A stretch of DNA of 64,000 nt from Algibacter pacificus (GCF_008033385.1 NZ_VOGY01000012.1:1-64000), one strand, 5' to 3'; positions 42,610-52,418 are shown, counted from the stretch's first letter. The notes: generated by a model not told the origin, from the sequence alone. Made by a program: numbers and translations.

Positions 42610-43880
42610 TGCAAGAGGAAACTATAATAGAAACAACAAATTATCAGCATATTATATATAGATATTTAGTAGAAACGGCTAATTTATCCGAGTCTTCAGC
42701 GAAATATCTTAATATGATCGCTCTATTACTTGTTTTAGCACTTCTTGTAGGTGTTCTATTTTATATTACTCGAAAACTATTAATTCGGGTGTTTTCTGAA
42801 TTTGCTTCGGCATCAAAAACCAATTTCGACGATTTATTAGTAAACAATAAGGTTCCTCGAAATATTTCGCATATCATCCCATTATTAATAACTTTAGAGT
42901 TTATTTCAGATGTATTTATTGATTTTCCGTATATCAAAAATATTGTTGAAAAAGGACTCCAAGTATTCGCTATAATTCTTACGCTTTGGATTGTAAGAAG
43001 CTTACTAAATACGGTTAAAGATTATTTAAAAACTTTAGCCCGCTTTAAAGACAAACCTATTGATAGTTACATTCAGGTATTTATGATTTTTGCCTGGCTA
43101 ACCGGTTTTATGTCGGCTATAGCCATTATTACAGGTATTGAATTTATAAAGTTTGTAACGGGTCTTGGTGCTATCTCAGCTGTTATTATTCTTGTTTTTA
43201 AAGATACTATTATGGGCTTTGTTGCCAGTATTCAAGTATCAATAAACGATATGGTTCGCATTGGCGACTGGATTACTTTTGAAAAATACGGTGCCGATGG
43301 TGATGTTATTGAAATTAATTTAGCAACCGTTAAAGTTCAGAATTTTGATAAAACCATTACAACTATTCCTACTTACGCTTTAATTTCCGACTCGTTTAAA
43401 AACTGGAGAGGCATGGTGAATTCTCCTGGACGACGTATTAAACGGGCTTTAAACATTAAATTAAATAGCGTGTCTTATTTATCTGAAGAACAAATAGATA
43501 AACTTAAAAAAATTGAAATAATTTCAGAATATTTAAATACGCGTCAACAAGATATCAATACGTATAACGATCAAAAAAACATCGATAAATCCTTATTACT
43601 AAATGGTAGAAATTTAACGAATATTGGCGTTTTTAGAAAATATATCCAAACCTATATAGAAAATCATTCGGCAATAAATAAAGACATGACTATTATGGTA
43701 CGCCAATTAGCGCCCACCAGCCAAGGTATGCCTATAGAAATTTATGCCTTTAGTAGCGATAAACGTTGGGTGAACTATGAGTATATTATGGCCGATATTT
43801 TCGATCATATTATTGCCGCTACAACCTATTTCGATTTGGAAATTTTTGAACTCCCTAGTAATAGTAGTTTTAAAGTATAA
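42609..43880 (+). CDS. MscS-family mechanosensitive ion channel
   Basis: 423 residues with five predicted transmembrane segments in the N-terminal half (including MIALLLVLALLVGVLFYITRKLL and VFMIFAWLTGFMSAIAIITGI), a pore helix and the MscS beta-domain that starts IQVSINDMVRIGDWITFEKYGADGDVIEINLATVKVQNFDKTITTIPTYALIS. The pattern with a long C-terminal part resembles E. coli YbdG, a larger MscS paralogue. These channels release solutes on hypo-osmotic shock and save cells from lysis. The start ATG overlaps the stop of the DUF3817 gene by one base. Gating threshold and ion selectivity cannot be inferred. Confidence 0.9.
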   Translation: MQEETIIETTNYQHIIYRYLVETANLSESSAKYLNMIALLLVLALLVGVLFYITRKLLIRVFSEFASASKTNFDDLLVNNKVPRNISHIIPLLITLEFISDVFIDFPYIKNIVEKGLQVFAIILTLWIVRSLLNTVKDYLKTLARFKDKPIDSYIQVFMIFAWLTGFMSAIAIITGIEFIKFVTGLGAISAVIILVFKDTIMGFVASIQVSINDMVRIGDWITFEKYGADGDVIEINLATVKVQNFDKTITTIPTYALISDSFKNWRGMVNSPGRRIKRALNIKLNSVSYLSEEQIDKLKKIEIISEYLNTRQQDINTYNDQKNIDKSLLLNGRNLTNIGVFRKYIQTYIENHSAINKDMTIMVRQLAPTSQGMPIEIYAFSSDKRWVNYEYIMADIFDHIIAATTYFDLEIFELPSNSSFKV

Positions 43881-43993
43881 TATTTAGTTTCGTTAATTAT
43901 TTAATAACCTTTTACCTTTTTAAAGAGTAATTCCTCTTAAAAACCATGTTAATTTTTATAGAAATTATAACATGGTATAGTTAATAGTATTTT

Positions 43994-44905
43994 ATGAAAA
44001 ACCTAATGCCCTTTATTTGCTTATTTTGTATTTGTCAATTTATTAACGCTCAAAACAAAAAAGAAATAGCACATAAACTGGATTCCCTAGCTCTAGTGTT
44101 AACAGAATATAATATCGCTAAAGAACAAAATACAGCAAAGGCTATAGCTCGTATTACTTCTGAAAAATGGGATCCTATTAATTTCAATCCATATAAAAAT
44201 GAACCTCTAAAAAAACCATTTCAAATTCATTTTTCAGACAGTACTTACTGCTCTCCAATTGAAGGAAAAAAAGTTATCACTTCTCGTTATGGTTGGCGCC
44301 GAGGCAGACGACATGAAGGTATAGATATTGATTTGGTTACAGGAGATCCTGTACGGGCTGTGTTTGATGGGGTTGTTAGATTTGCCAGATACAGTTCTGG
44401 TCACGGAAGAGTAATAGTGGTTAGACACTATAACGGATTAGAAACAGCCTATTCTCATTTATCAAGTTATGTTGTTAAAGCAAACGACACTGTCAAAGCA
44501 GGACAAACCATTGGTATTGGCGGTACTTCTGGAAATGCTAGAGGCAGTCATTTACATTTAACTGTACTTTACAAAGGCCACTACATAAACCCAGAATATT
44601 TATTTGATTTCTCTGAAAACAACAAAATTAGAAACCAAAATATTTGGGTGACTAAAAAATGGGTAACTGCGGAATTTCACTCCTCTAAAAAGCAAACAAA
44701 CTTAGAACTTCTCACTACTAAATCTATGGCCATTGCTAGCCAAGAAAAAGAAAATCGAAAAAAAATACATGTGGTTAGAAGTGGCGATACACTTTCAGGA
44801 ATTTCTAGTAAATACCACGTCTCTCTTTCTAAACTTTGTAAAAATAATGCTATTAGAAAGACAAGCGTTTTAAAAATTGGACAAAAATTAGTTGTGAATA
44901 TTTGA
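43994..44905 (+). CDS. M23-family peptidase with C-terminal LysM domain
   Basis: 303 residues: signal peptide (LMPFICLFCICQFINAQ), a linker of about 70 residues, then the LytM/M23 zinc endopeptidase with its HEGIDID motif, AYSHLSS, and the HLHL motif (zinc ligands His and Asp in the first, His in the last). The C-terminal LysM domain VVRSGDTLSGISSKYHVSLSKLCKNN, then LKIGQKLVV, binds peptidoglycan. It thus likely cleaves peptide cross-links in the cell wall during growth or division, in the periplasm. Single gene; a terminator is shared with the convergent pentapeptide gene. Confidence 0.92.
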   Translation: MKNLMPFICLFCICQFINAQNKKEIAHKLDSLALVLTEYNIAKEQNTAKAIARITSEKWDPINFNPYKNEPLKKPFQIHFSDSTYCSPIEGKKVITSRYGWRRGRRHEGIDIDLVTGDPVRAVFDGVVRFARYSSGHGRVIVVRHYNGLETAYSHLSSYVVKANDTVKAGQTIGIGGTSGNARGSHLHLTVLYKGHYINPEYLFDFSENNKIRNQNIWVTKKWVTAEFHSSKKQTNLELLTTKSMAIASQEKENRKKIHVVRSGDTLSGISSKYHVSLSKLCKNNAIRKTSVLKIGQKLVVNI

Positions 44906-44941
44906 AGCAGGGTCGTATAAAAACAAGTTGTTCCCACAAAA

Positions 44942-44978
44942 AAAAGCCTGAATTCTTAACAGAATTTAGGCTTTTCTT
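44942..44978. terminator. Shared terminator between the M23 peptidase and pentapeptide-repeat genes
   Basis: Stem AAAAGCCTGAATTC/GAATTTAGGCTTTT (44942-44955 and 44962-44975, one G-U pair) with a 6-base loop; the convergent genes both end near it. Confidence 0.75.
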
Positions 44979-45004
44979 AATTCAGAAAATTTACTAAATC
45001 ATTT

Positions 45005-46054
45005 TTATTTCTTCAAAAGCATTGGTTTTTTAAATTTCGAAGATTTATAATAATATACGCTATCTATCTTATAGTTTTCAATTAAGGCATCGGCACCTTT
45101 AATTTTTAATTCATCTTTAATATAATGCAACCAATCGGCTCGCGCTACTTTTACACTATCTAAAACCACATTGGTTAAGTTTGCGCCTTTCAATTTGGTT
45201 CTAATTAAAAACGAGCCTGTTAAATTAGCGTCTTCCAAATTAGCATTCGTTAAATTGGCATCGTCCAAATCAAGATGTTTTAAATTACTGTTAACCAAAT
45301 TTGCATTTTGTAAATCAACATTCATTAAATCCGATCCTTCTAAATTAGATTCTTGTAAATTAATATCTCTTAAAGTGGCATGTCTCAATTTTGCGTTAAT
45401 TAACTCCGATTTTGTAAAATCGCTTTCCTGTAAAATTTCATCTACAAAAAAAGACGGTTGCATTTTACTTTTGCATAATGTAATAAGTAATTGGCCACGC
45501 TCTGGGCTAATTGGTTTTTCTATAAGCGTATTCCCAACCAAATAACGATATGGCTTCATGGCCCGACTTAAACTCACCACACGTCCTGCTAAGGTATTCG
45601 ATATTTTATACGATCCGCTGGTTTTCATTTCACTATTAACATCACTCAAAACTTCACCCATAATAAACATTTGTGACGATCTTCGGGATGCTTCCGCTAA
45701 ATGCGATTGTATTTCAATTTTCTCATTTTGCTTTTTTATTAATCGGTTTTGATAAAACATTAAAGTCGTCGGCAATATCGCTATTAACAATCCCATCACG
45801 CCTATTCTTGTTAAACGCCTAATTAAACTCGCTATAAGATTCGATGTGGTATCTATAGTTATTTTGCGCTGTTCGTTAAACTCTTCGATAGTATTATAGA
45901 TACTCTGTTTTAAACTTTTGCCAGCAATTAGAGTTCCAATAAATTTTAAAATACCTTTTGTGTTTTTAGGACGCGACTTTTTAGCATTCAATTTTTCAAG
46001 TTGCGCTTTAAGGATGATGTTTTCCTTTTTTATAGATTCAATAGTATCGTTCAT
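45005..46054 (-). CDS. Pentapeptide-repeat membrane protein
   Basis: 349 residues: a short coiled coil (IESIKKENIILKAQLEKLNAK), a basic segment, one transmembrane helix at about 83-101 (RIGVMGLLIAILPTTLMF), then a further helical region and a series of about 20 pentapeptide repeats of the A(D/N)LxX type between about 215 and 305 (LQESNLEGSDLMNVDLQNAN and so on). The repeats fold into a right-handed quadrilateral beta-helix. Some pentapeptide proteins mimic DNA and inhibit gyrase; others serve as scaffolds. The membrane anchor argues for the scaffold type. Function cannot be decided from sequence. It is convergent with the M23 peptidase gene. Confidence 0.82.
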   Translation of the reverse strand: MNDTIESIKKENIILKAQLEKLNAKKSRPKNTKGILKFIGTLIAGKSLKQSIYNTIEEFNEQRKITIDTTSNLIASLIRRLTRIGVMGLLIAILPTTLMFYQNRLIKKQNEKIEIQSHLAEASRRSSQMFIMGEVLSDVNSEMKTSGSYKISNTLAGRVVSLSRAMKPYRYLVGNTLIEKPISPERGQLLITLCKSKMQPSFFVDEILQESDFTKSELINAKLRHATLRDINLQESNLEGSDLMNVDLQNANLVNSNLKHLDLDDANLTNANLEDANLTGSFLIRTKLKGANLTNVVLDSVKVARADWLHYIKDELKIKGADALIENYKIDSVYYYKSSKFKKPMLLKK

Positions 46055-46113
46055 TACAAATCAATTAGCTAAAACAAATTTACTTTTTTAATATCAAACT
46101 AAAAGCCTAACGC

Positions 46114-46154
46114 AAAAAGTCCCATTAAGTTTTAAAACCTAATGGGACTTTTTT
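46114..46154 (-). terminator. Terminator of the leuCDAB operon
   Basis: Stem AAAAGTCCCATTA/TAATGGGACTTTT (46115-46127 and 46140-46152), perfect 13 bp with A-run and T-run outside; placed about 20 bases after leuB on the minus strand. Confidence 0.8.
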
Positions 46155-46172
46155 ATAAATTAAATTTCTAAT

Positions 46173-47231
46173 CTAAATATTAGCCGCTAAATAATCTCCA
46201 ACTTCCGTTGTACCGTAAGCTTTTCCACCATCGGCTAAATCTTCTGTAACCACACCTTCAGCTAAGGCTTTATTTACAGCATCTCTAATAGCTTTACCTT
46301 CTTCTGGTAAGTTAAAAGCCGTTTCAAACATCATTGCTGCAGACAATACAGTGGCCATTGGGTTAGCAATATTCAATCCTGTAGCCTGTGGGTAAGACCC
46401 GTGTATTGGTTCAAATAAAGCAATATCTGTTCCCATAGATGCCGATGGCATTAATCCCATAGATCCAGAAATAACCGAAGCTTCATCTGTTAAAATATCT
46501 CCAAATAAGTTTTCTGTTATTAATACATCGTAACTATTTGGCCATTGTACCAAACGCATGGCTACCGCATCAACAAACTCGTAACTCACTTCAACCTCTG
46601 GATAATCTTTTTCCATAGCCTGAACAGTTTCTCTCCATAAACGAGACGTTTCTAAAACATTGGCTTTATCCACACAACATAATTTTTTAGAACGCGTCAT
46701 CGCTAATTCAAAACCTTTTTTAGCTAAACGTTGCACTTCTTCGCGTGTATAAACACAATTATCAAAAGCGGTTTCTCCACCGTCTCTTCTTCCTTTTTCA
46801 CCAAAGTAAATCCCTCCAGTTAACTCTCTTAAAAAGACTAAATCTGTACCTTCAATACGCTCTTGCTTTAAAGGCGATTTATCTAATAAAGATGGAAAAG
46901 TAAACGTTGGACGTACATTAGCAAATAAACCCAATTTTTTACGCATTTTTAATAACCCTTGCTCAGGACGAACCTTTGCCGATGGATCATTATCAAATCT
47001 TGGGTGACCAATAGCACCAAAAAGCACCGCGTCAGCAGCAACACACACCTCATGAGTGGCATCTGGATAAGGTTCTCCAACCTCATCAATAGCAGCAGCA
47101 CCAGTTAACGCTGGTTTCCATGTTATTTCATGTCCAAATTTTGCAGCTACAGCATCACTAACTTTTACAGCTTGATCTATAACTTCTGGTCCAATGCCGT
47201 CTCCGGCTAAAAGGGCAATATTAAATTTCAT
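46173..47231 (-). CDS. leuB: 3-isopropylmalate dehydrogenase
   Basis: 352 residues of the isocitrate/isopropylmalate dehydrogenase family: ALLAGDGIGPEVIDQ at the start, FGAIGHPRFDN, LLKMRKKLGLFANVRP (substrate-binding Arg residues), TGGIYFGEKG, CCVDKANVLETSRLWR (catalytic Lys), YEFVDAVAMRLVQWP with metal-binding Asp, and the NAD-binding block FEPIHGSYPQATG. It oxidises 3-isopropylmalate to 2-oxo-4-methyl-pentanoate, the third step specific to leucine synthesis. It is the last gene of leuCDAB on the minus strand, separated from leuA by a 275-base gap that holds a GC-rich repeat element. Length and motifs are complete. Confidence 0.96.
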   Translation of the reverse strand: MKFNIALLAGDGIGPEVIDQAVKVSDAVAAKFGHEITWKPALTGAAAIDEVGEPYPDATHEVCVAADAVLFGAIGHPRFDNDPSAKVRPEQGLLKMRKKLGLFANVRPTFTFPSLLDKSPLKQERIEGTDLVFLRELTGGIYFGEKGRRDGGETAFDNCVYTREEVQRLAKKGFELAMTRSKKLCCVDKANVLETSRLWRETVQAMEKDYPEVEVSYEFVDAVAMRLVQWPNSYDVLITENLFGDILTDEASVISGSMGLMPSASMGTDIALFEPIHGSYPQATGLNIANPMATVLSAAMMFETAFNLPEEGKAIRDAVNKALAEGVVTEDLADGGKAYGTTEVGDYLAANI

Positions 47232-47506
47232 CTTATTTATTTTTAATCCTTAATTTTATTATATTTATTTGGGCGTTCCCCAAGGGTCGGGCTTTCCGTT
47301 ACAAGTCCTCGCACCTCCTTTCGTCGGGCTGTGGGCTTTCCTCTGCAATCCCTAACGCGGTCTTAACCCGCCATTGTCTGTTCTAAATCTTCAGTCAACA
47401 ACACATCCGAAAACAAACTAACTTCCCAACGCTCTCGTCCATCTTCTGTCATCAATCTCCTGTCTTCGATCTTCAGTCGTCAGTCTTCCGTCATCTGTCA
47501 ATCATT
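47232..47506. repeat. Leu-operon spacer with GC-rich element and degenerate GAAGACTG-type repeat
   Basis: The gap between leuA and leuB has two parts. From 47271 to 47360 lies a GC-rich stretch (starts GGGCGTTCCCC, later GTCGGGCTTTCCG and CAATCCCTAACGCGG) that stands out from the AT-rich surroundings; similar elements occur in intergenic spaces of many Bacteroidota genomes, to my recollection. From about 47425 to 47500 the minus strand is a purine-rich, degenerate repeat of the kind GAAGACTGA. Neither codes for protein. The element lies inside an operon, so it would be transcribed. Confidence 0.65.
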
Positions 47507-49024
47507 TCAACTCACAACAATATTCATCATTTTTTCGGTAGCTTTAATAGCCGAAACCGTTTGATCGGAATCTAATCCACGCGTTTTAAATTCTCTATCG
47601 CTATTTTTCCAAGTAATAATGGTTTCACAAAGCGCATCAGAATTCGATCCCGGAGGAATACGAACCGCATAATCTACCAATTTAGGTAATTTTAATGCTT
47701 TCTTTTTAAACACTGTTTTAATAGCATACATAAAAGCATCAAATTGTCCATCACCATGCGCACTTTCTTCAAAAGTATCCCCGTTAATAGTAATAGAAAC
47801 CGTGGTTGTAGGTTTTAATCCCATAGCATGCGTAAGCACGTAAGCATTCACTTTTACCTTTTCTTCGTAGGTTCTATCTAAAACATCCGAAATTATATAA
47901 GGTAAATCCTCCTTAGTAACGACCTGTTTTTTATCGCCCAACTCAATAATACGATGGGTAACTTTCCTTAAATCATCATCGTCTAGCTGAAGCCCTAATT
48001 CTTGTAAATTCTTTTGAATATTAGCTTTTCCAGACGATTTTCCTAAAGCGTATTTTCTGGTTCTTCCAAAACGCTCCGGCATTAAATCACTAAAATACAG
48101 GTTGTTTTTATTATCGCCATCGGCATGTATTCCAGCCGTTTGCGTAAAAACATTAGCACCAACAACGGGTTTATTAGCAGGAATCATAAAACCCGAAAAG
48201 GTTTCAATAAGTTTGCTAATCGTGTATAAAAAGTTTTCATTTACACCAATTTCAACCTCGGGCATAAAATCGTTTATCACCGCAATAGTACTTGCCATAG
48301 GCGCATTTCCTGCGCGTTCCCCCATACCATTTACTGTTAAATGTAAACCATCGGCACCCGCTTTTAAACCAGCCATTACATTGGCAACACCTAAATCGTA
48401 ATCGTTATGTGCATGAAAATCGAAATGTAAATTAGGGTACTTATCTTTAATTTCCTTTATAAAAATATATGATTCCTCTGGCGTTAACACCCCTAAAGTA
48501 TCTGGAAGCATAATGCGCTTTACCGGTTGGGTTGCTAAAAACTCTAAAAATTCAAAAACATAAGCTTTAGAATTTCGCATACCATTACTCCAGTCCTCTA
48601 AATAAATATTAGTTTCAATCCCCTTTTCTGTGGCTAAACTAATATTTTCTTTAATCTCTGTAAAGTGCTGATTTGGTGTTTTTTTGAGTTGATGCGTTAA
48701 ATGATTTAACGAACCTTTAGTGAGCAAATTTTGCACCTTGGCTCCTGCTTCAATCATCCAATCTAAAGAAACCCCTTTATCTACGAAAGTTAAAACTTCA
48801 ACAGCCTTTAAATAGTTGCTTTCTTTAGCCCATGCTGTCACATCTTTAACCGCTTGAAGCTCGCCTTCCGACACACGTGCCGAAGCAATTTCAATACGAT
48901 CAACTTTTAATTCTTCTAATAAAAGTTTTGCTATGGTGAGTTTCTCAGAAGCAGAAAACGACACGCTCGAGGTTTGTTCACCATCGCGCAATGTCGTATC
49001 CATTATTTCTATATGTTTTGCCAT
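47507..49024 (-). CDS. leuA: 2-isopropylmalate synthase (or citramalate synthase-like)
   Basis: 505 residues of the DRE-TIM metallolyase family: MDTTLRDGEQTSSVSFSASEKL at the start, a TIM barrel with FHAHNDYDLGVANVMAGLKAG (metal-binding His) and VNGMGERAGNA, then a connecting region and the C-terminal LeuA allosteric domain (TTTVSITINGDTFEESAHGDGQFDAFMYAIK). It condenses acetyl-CoA with 2-oxoisovalerate to 2-isopropylmalate. Citramalate synthases share this architecture, so use of pyruvate is an alternative that cannot be excluded, but its place with leuBCD favours leucine synthesis. It starts 4 bases after leuD. The catalytic motifs are complete. Confidence 0.9.
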   Translation of the reverse strand: MAKHIEIMDTTLRDGEQTSSVSFSASEKLTIAKLLLEELKVDRIEIASARVSEGELQAVKDVTAWAKESNYLKAVEVLTFVDKGVSLDWMIEAGAKVQNLLTKGSLNHLTHQLKKTPNQHFTEIKENISLATEKGIETNIYLEDWSNGMRNSKAYVFEFLEFLATQPVKRIMLPDTLGVLTPEESYIFIKEIKDKYPNLHFDFHAHNDYDLGVANVMAGLKAGADGLHLTVNGMGERAGNAPMASTIAVINDFMPEVEIGVNENFLYTISKLIETFSGFMIPANKPVVGANVFTQTAGIHADGDNKNNLYFSDLMPERFGRTRKYALGKSSGKANIQKNLQELGLQLDDDDLRKVTHRIIELGDKKQVVTKEDLPYIISDVLDRTYEEKVKVNAYVLTHAMGLKPTTTVSITINGDTFEESAHGDGQFDAFMYAIKTVFKKKALKLPKLVDYAVRIPPGSNSDALCETIITWKNSDREFKTRGLDSDQTVSAIKATEKMMNIVVS

Positions 49025-49028
49025 TTTT

Positions 49029-49625
49029 TTAGAAAGGACGAGATTCTGTAAATGTTTCTATCTCGCTTTTCATGTTTTGTAAATAGTCGATATCATCAAA
49101 ACCATTTAACATATTTTCTTTCTTATAGCCATTAATATCAAAAGACTCTTGTGTTCCAGAAGATAATAGTGTAATGGTTTGCGCTTTTAAATCGACTTCT
49201 ACCTCTGTTTTTGGATCGGCGTAAACTGCTTCAAAAATTTCATTAGAAAATTCTGGGCTAATTTGTACTGGTAAAACACCAATATTTAAACAGTTGTTTT
49301 TAAAGATATCTGCAAAAAAGCTTGATACTACACAACGGAAACCATAATCGTAAACCGCCCAAGCAGCGTGCTCACGAGAAGAACCAGAACCAAAGTTCTT
49401 TCCTCCTAATAAAATTTTCCCTGTATATATTGGGTTGTTTAAAATAAAATCTTCTTTTGGAGTATTATCTCCATTATATCTCCAGTCGCGGAATAAATTA
49501 TCTCCAAAACCTTCACGAGTTGTCGCTTTTAAAAAACGAGCTGGTATAATTTGATCGGTATCTACATTCTCTATTGGTAACGGTACTACGCTACTCGTTA
49601 ATGTTGTAAATTTATCGTATGCCAT
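49029..49625 (-). CDS. leuD: 3-isopropylmalate dehydratase small subunit
   Basis: 198 residues, the swivelling small domain of the aconitase family. Motifs are TSSVVPLPIENVDTDQIIPARFLK at the start, ILLGGKNFGSGSSREHAAWAVYDYGFRCVVS (the GxGSSRE substrate-binding loop), and the FFADIFKNNCLNIGVLPV block. With LeuC it converts 2-isopropylmalate to 3-isopropylmalate. It lies between leuC and leuA on the minus strand, with a spacer of 96 bases to leuC that holds short inverted copies of GCTTTAAGC. Length is usual (about 200). Confidence 0.96.
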   Translation of the reverse strand: MAYDKFTTLTSSVVPLPIENVDTDQIIPARFLKATTREGFGDNLFRDWRYNGDNTPKEDFILNNPIYTGKILLGGKNFGSGSSREHAAWAVYDYGFRCVVSSFFADIFKNNCLNIGVLPVQISPEFSNEIFEAVYADPKTEVEVDLKAQTITLLSSGTQESFDINGYKKENMLNGFDDIDYLQNMKSEIETFTESRPF

Positions 49626-49721
49626 ATTTTTAATGCTTTAGGCTTTAAGCCTGACGCTATAAGCCAATAATTATAATGTTTTGTTTTTAGCTCTAAGCAC
49701 AACGCTTAAAGCTAATTGCTT
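49626..49721. repeat. leuD-leuC spacer with short inverted repeats
   Basis: The sequence contains AGCTCTAAGC-N5-GCTTAAAGCT (9 of 10 paired) and nearby variants GCTTTAAGCCT and GCTATAAGCC. These GCTTTAAGC-type units look like a degenerate short repeat rather than a terminator; no T-run on the minus strand. Confidence 0.45.
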
Positions 49722-51116
49722 TTATAGTAAATCTCTAGGGTCTGTTACCACTCCTGTAACTGCCGCTGCTGCAGCAACTAACGGACTAGCCAATAAGGTT
49801 CTCGATCCTGGTCCTTGACGACCTTCAAAGTTTCTATTAGAAGTACTTACCGCGTATTTTCCAGCAGGTACTTTATCATCATTCATGGCTAAACAAGCAG
49901 AACAACCTGGCTCTCTTAAAACAAATCCAGCGTCTTCAAAAATATCTAATAAACCTTCTTCTTTAATTTTAGCTTCAACAATGTGAGATCCTGGTACTAA
50001 CCAAGCCGTAACATTATCAGCTTTTTTACGTCCTTTAACAATAGAAGCAAATGCACGGAAATCTTCAATACGTCCGTTTGTACAACTTCCAATAAATACG
50101 TAATCAATTTTCTTACCAATCATCTGGTCATCTTCAGCATAACCCATGTAAGCTAAAGACTTATCATAAGTAGCTTTTCCTCCTTCAACAGATTCTGCCG
50201 ATGGAATATGTTTAGAAATCCCCATACCCATACCCGGATTTGTTCCGTAAGTAATCATAGGTTCTATATCTGCTGCATTAAACACCACTTCTTTATCAAA
50301 AGTAGCATCCTTATCAGTTTTAAGTGTTTCCCAATAGGTCATGGCTTTATCCCAATCTGCTCCTTTAGGCGTCATAGAACGACCTTTAATATACTCAAAT
50401 GTTTTTTCATCTGGAGCAATCATTCCACCACGTGCACCCATTTCAATAGAAAGGTTACAAACAGTCATACGACCTTCCATAGACATGTTTTCAAAAACAT
50501 CGCCAGCATATTCTACAAAATACCCGGTAGCACCAGACGTTGTTAATTGAGAAATAATGTATAACCCAACATCTTTAGGCGTTACCCCTTTACTTAACGG
50601 CCCATTAACGCTAATACGCATTTTTTTTGGTTTAGGTTGCATAATACATTGTGTAGTAAGCACCATTTCTACTTCCGAAGTTCCAATACCAAAGGCAATA
50701 GCTCCAAAAGCACCGTGAGTTGAAGTATGCGAATCGCCACAAACAATAGTAGCACCAGGAAGTGTTATTCCATTTTCTGGTCCTACAACATGAACAATTC
50801 CATTATTTTGATGCCCTAATCCCCAGTGACTAATACCATACTGATTAGCATTGTCTTTCAAGGTTTTTAATTGATTAGCCGATAATGGATCTTCTACAGG
50901 TAAATGTTGGTTAATAGTTGGTGTGTTATGATCTGCAACAGCAAATGTACGCTCTGGATACAACACACTTAAACCTCTACTTTTTAAACCTACAAAAGCC
51001 ACAGGGCTTGTTACTTCGTGAATTAAGTGACGGTCTATATACAACACATCTGGTCCATCAGCAATGTCTCGCACTACATGCGAATCCCACACTTTGTCAA
51101 ATAATGTACTACTCAT
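49722..51116 (-). CDS. leuC: 3-isopropylmalate dehydratase large subunit
   Basis: 464 residues of the aconitase superfamily: [78 protein letters not shown], with the three iron-sulfur cysteines in [16 protein letters not shown] and [10 protein letters not shown]. The [4Fe-4S] cluster binds the substrate and drives dehydration-rehydration of isopropylmalate together with LeuD. It is the first gene of the operon. No leader peptide with leucine codons is evident upstream (51117-51313), so attenuation by a leu leader is not supported. Confidence 0.97.
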   Translation of the reverse strand: MSSTLFDKVWDSHVVRDIADGPDVLYIDRHLIHEVTSPVAFVGLKSRGLSVLYPERTFAVADHNTPTINQHLPVEDPLSANQLKTLKDNANQYGISHWGLGHQNNGIVHVVGPENGITLPGATIVCGDSHTSTHGAFGAIAFGIGTSEVEMVLTTQCIMQPKPKKMRISVNGPLSKGVTPKDVGLYIISQLTTSGATGYFVEYAGDVFENMSMEGRMTVCNLSIEMGARGGMIAPDEKTFEYIKGRSMTPKGADWDKAMTYWETLKTDKDATFDKEVVFNAADIEPMITYGTNPGMGMGISKHIPSAESVEGGKATYDKSLAYMGYAEDDQMIGKKIDYVFIGSCTNGRIEDFRAFASIVKGRKKADNVTAWLVPGSHIVEAKIKEEGLLDIFEDAGFVLREPGCSACLAMNDDKVPAGKYAVSTSNRNFEGRQGPGSRTLLASPLVAAAAAVTGVVTDPRDLL

Positions 51117-51313
51117 AAAATTTTTAATTTTGTATTAAAATAGCTTTAAAGCTACAGAGGAACAAATTTAGAGTTTATTACAGTATTTCAAAACTTTAAA
51201 CGACTTTGTTAGTAAATTTTTATAAAATTACCAACGTATGTGTTATTATTTGAATTTAATGCAACAAATACTTAAAATTGATTATAATTTTTAAAAGAAA
51301 TTTGGGTTGTTTT

Positions 51314-51718
51314 TTACAACCTATCAACTACATATTCAATTTCTGTTTTACCATGTGCTAGAGGTTTTCCGTCTGGACCAATATTTACCATAACAATATT
51401 AGAAATTGTGATAATAGTTTCATGAGTCATTTTATTTCTAACTTCAGAACTTAATACCAAAGACGCTCGTCCAAACTTTACCACATTAATACCAATTTCA
51501 ACAATATCCCCTTGCTTAGCAGAGGATTTAAAATCGATTTCACTCATAAATTTAGTAACCACCTTTTGGTTTTCTAACTGTATGATGGCATAAATAGCGG
51601 CCTCCTCATCAATCCACTCTAATAATCGACCACCAAACAAGGTACCATTTGCATTTAAATCTTCGGGTTTAACCCATTTTCTACTGTGAAATTTCATGTT
51701 TTGTTTACGGTTTTCCAT
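51314..51718 (-). CDS. Acyl-CoA thioesterase (hot-dog, YciA-like)
   Basis: 134 residues in a single hot-dog domain of the YciA/acyl-CoA hydrolase type: VKPEDLNANGTLFGGRLLEWIDEEAAIYAI (Asn and Asp-type catalytic residues in the long helix) and a FKSSAKQGDIVEIGINVVKFGRASLVL block. It probably hydrolyses short or medium acyl-CoA esters in the cytoplasm to balance the CoA pool. On the minus strand TACCTTTG at 51752-51745 fits a -7 box 27 bases before the start. It is single, downstream of no obvious partner. Confidence 0.88.
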   Translation of the reverse strand: MENRKQNMKFHSRKWVKPEDLNANGTLFGGRLLEWIDEEAAIYAIIQLENQKVVTKFMSEIDFKSSAKQGDIVEIGINVVKFGRASLVLSSEVRNKMTHETIITISNIVMVNIGPDGKPLAHGKTEIEYVVDRL

Positions 51719-51969
51719 TGACCTTATATTTTAAAATTACGTTTCAAAGGTAACCCATCTTGAGTATAATAAACATGATATTTGATTGCTCCTTCTTATT
51801 TTCGTATTTATTTTTCTTATGTTATAGCCGTATTCTTGGTTTAGTAATTCGCTTAAAAAATATGGTAAAAACAAGTTAAATGTAAAATGTTAATAACCTA
51901 GTGAATAATTAAAAAGCATCACTACGAAAACAGCCTTAATAATTTTTACATTTATTAAAAATCAAAACC

Positions 51970-52386
51970 ATGAATTCTAGAGATTTAAAATTAAAAAGTA
52001 TTCGCCCAGAGATTTTAACTACTACAATTAATGATGCCATGTCTGCAGACGAACGTTTTCAAAACCTCGTACTGCGTCCTTGTATTAAAATGCAAAATGA
52101 TTTATTGATTGCTGCTTTTAGAAATTATATCGTGAAGCATAAATCGGTTTTTTATGGATTAAACTTGGACAAACGTATGGATTATATTGAAAACGCCATT
52201 CAAAAAGATATGAAATTCCGAAACTCCCTAAAAGGTATGATTATAGGTGTTTTTACTGTTGAAGATTATGTTGTTTATACTAAAAATTCTTCTGCTTTAA
52301 ATAAACGCATGATGAATATTGTGAAAGACAGATTGCTAAGTAATATTCAACTTTTTGAAAAACCAGATTTATTGGCTACTGCATAA
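51970..52386 (+). CDS. Conserved small protein of unknown function
   Basis: 138 residues, no signal or membrane segment. Composition is helical and mildly basic: NSRDLKLKSIRPEILTTTINDAM, then DERFQNLVLRPCIKMQNDLLIAAFRNYIVKHKSVFYGLN and LFEKPDLLATA near the end. I do not recognise the family; related flavobacterial proteins carry misleading glyoxalase annotations, to my recollection, but none of the vicinal-oxygen-chelate metal residues are here. It is a single gene with its own terminator. Likely a cytoplasmic small protein of unknown role. The coding status is supported by codon composition and family-like sequence. Confidence 0.6.
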   Translation: MNSRDLKLKSIRPEILTTTINDAMSADERFQNLVLRPCIKMQNDLLIAAFRNYIVKHKSVFYGLNLDKRMDYIENAIQKDMKFRNSLKGMIIGVFTVEDYVVYTKNSSALNKRMMNIVKDRLLSNIQLFEKPDLLATA

Positions 52387-52418
52387 TATCAATATGATAA
52401 GCTAAAAAATGAACACTA

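Noticed and set aside
45171-45545. Repetitive open frame opposite the pentapeptide-repeat gene
   Set aside because: Its repeats mirror the pentapeptide repeats on the other strand; not a separate gene.
50208-50546. Open frame opposite leuC
   Set aside because: Mirror of a conserved enzyme gene; composition (His/Phe-rich) not protein-like.
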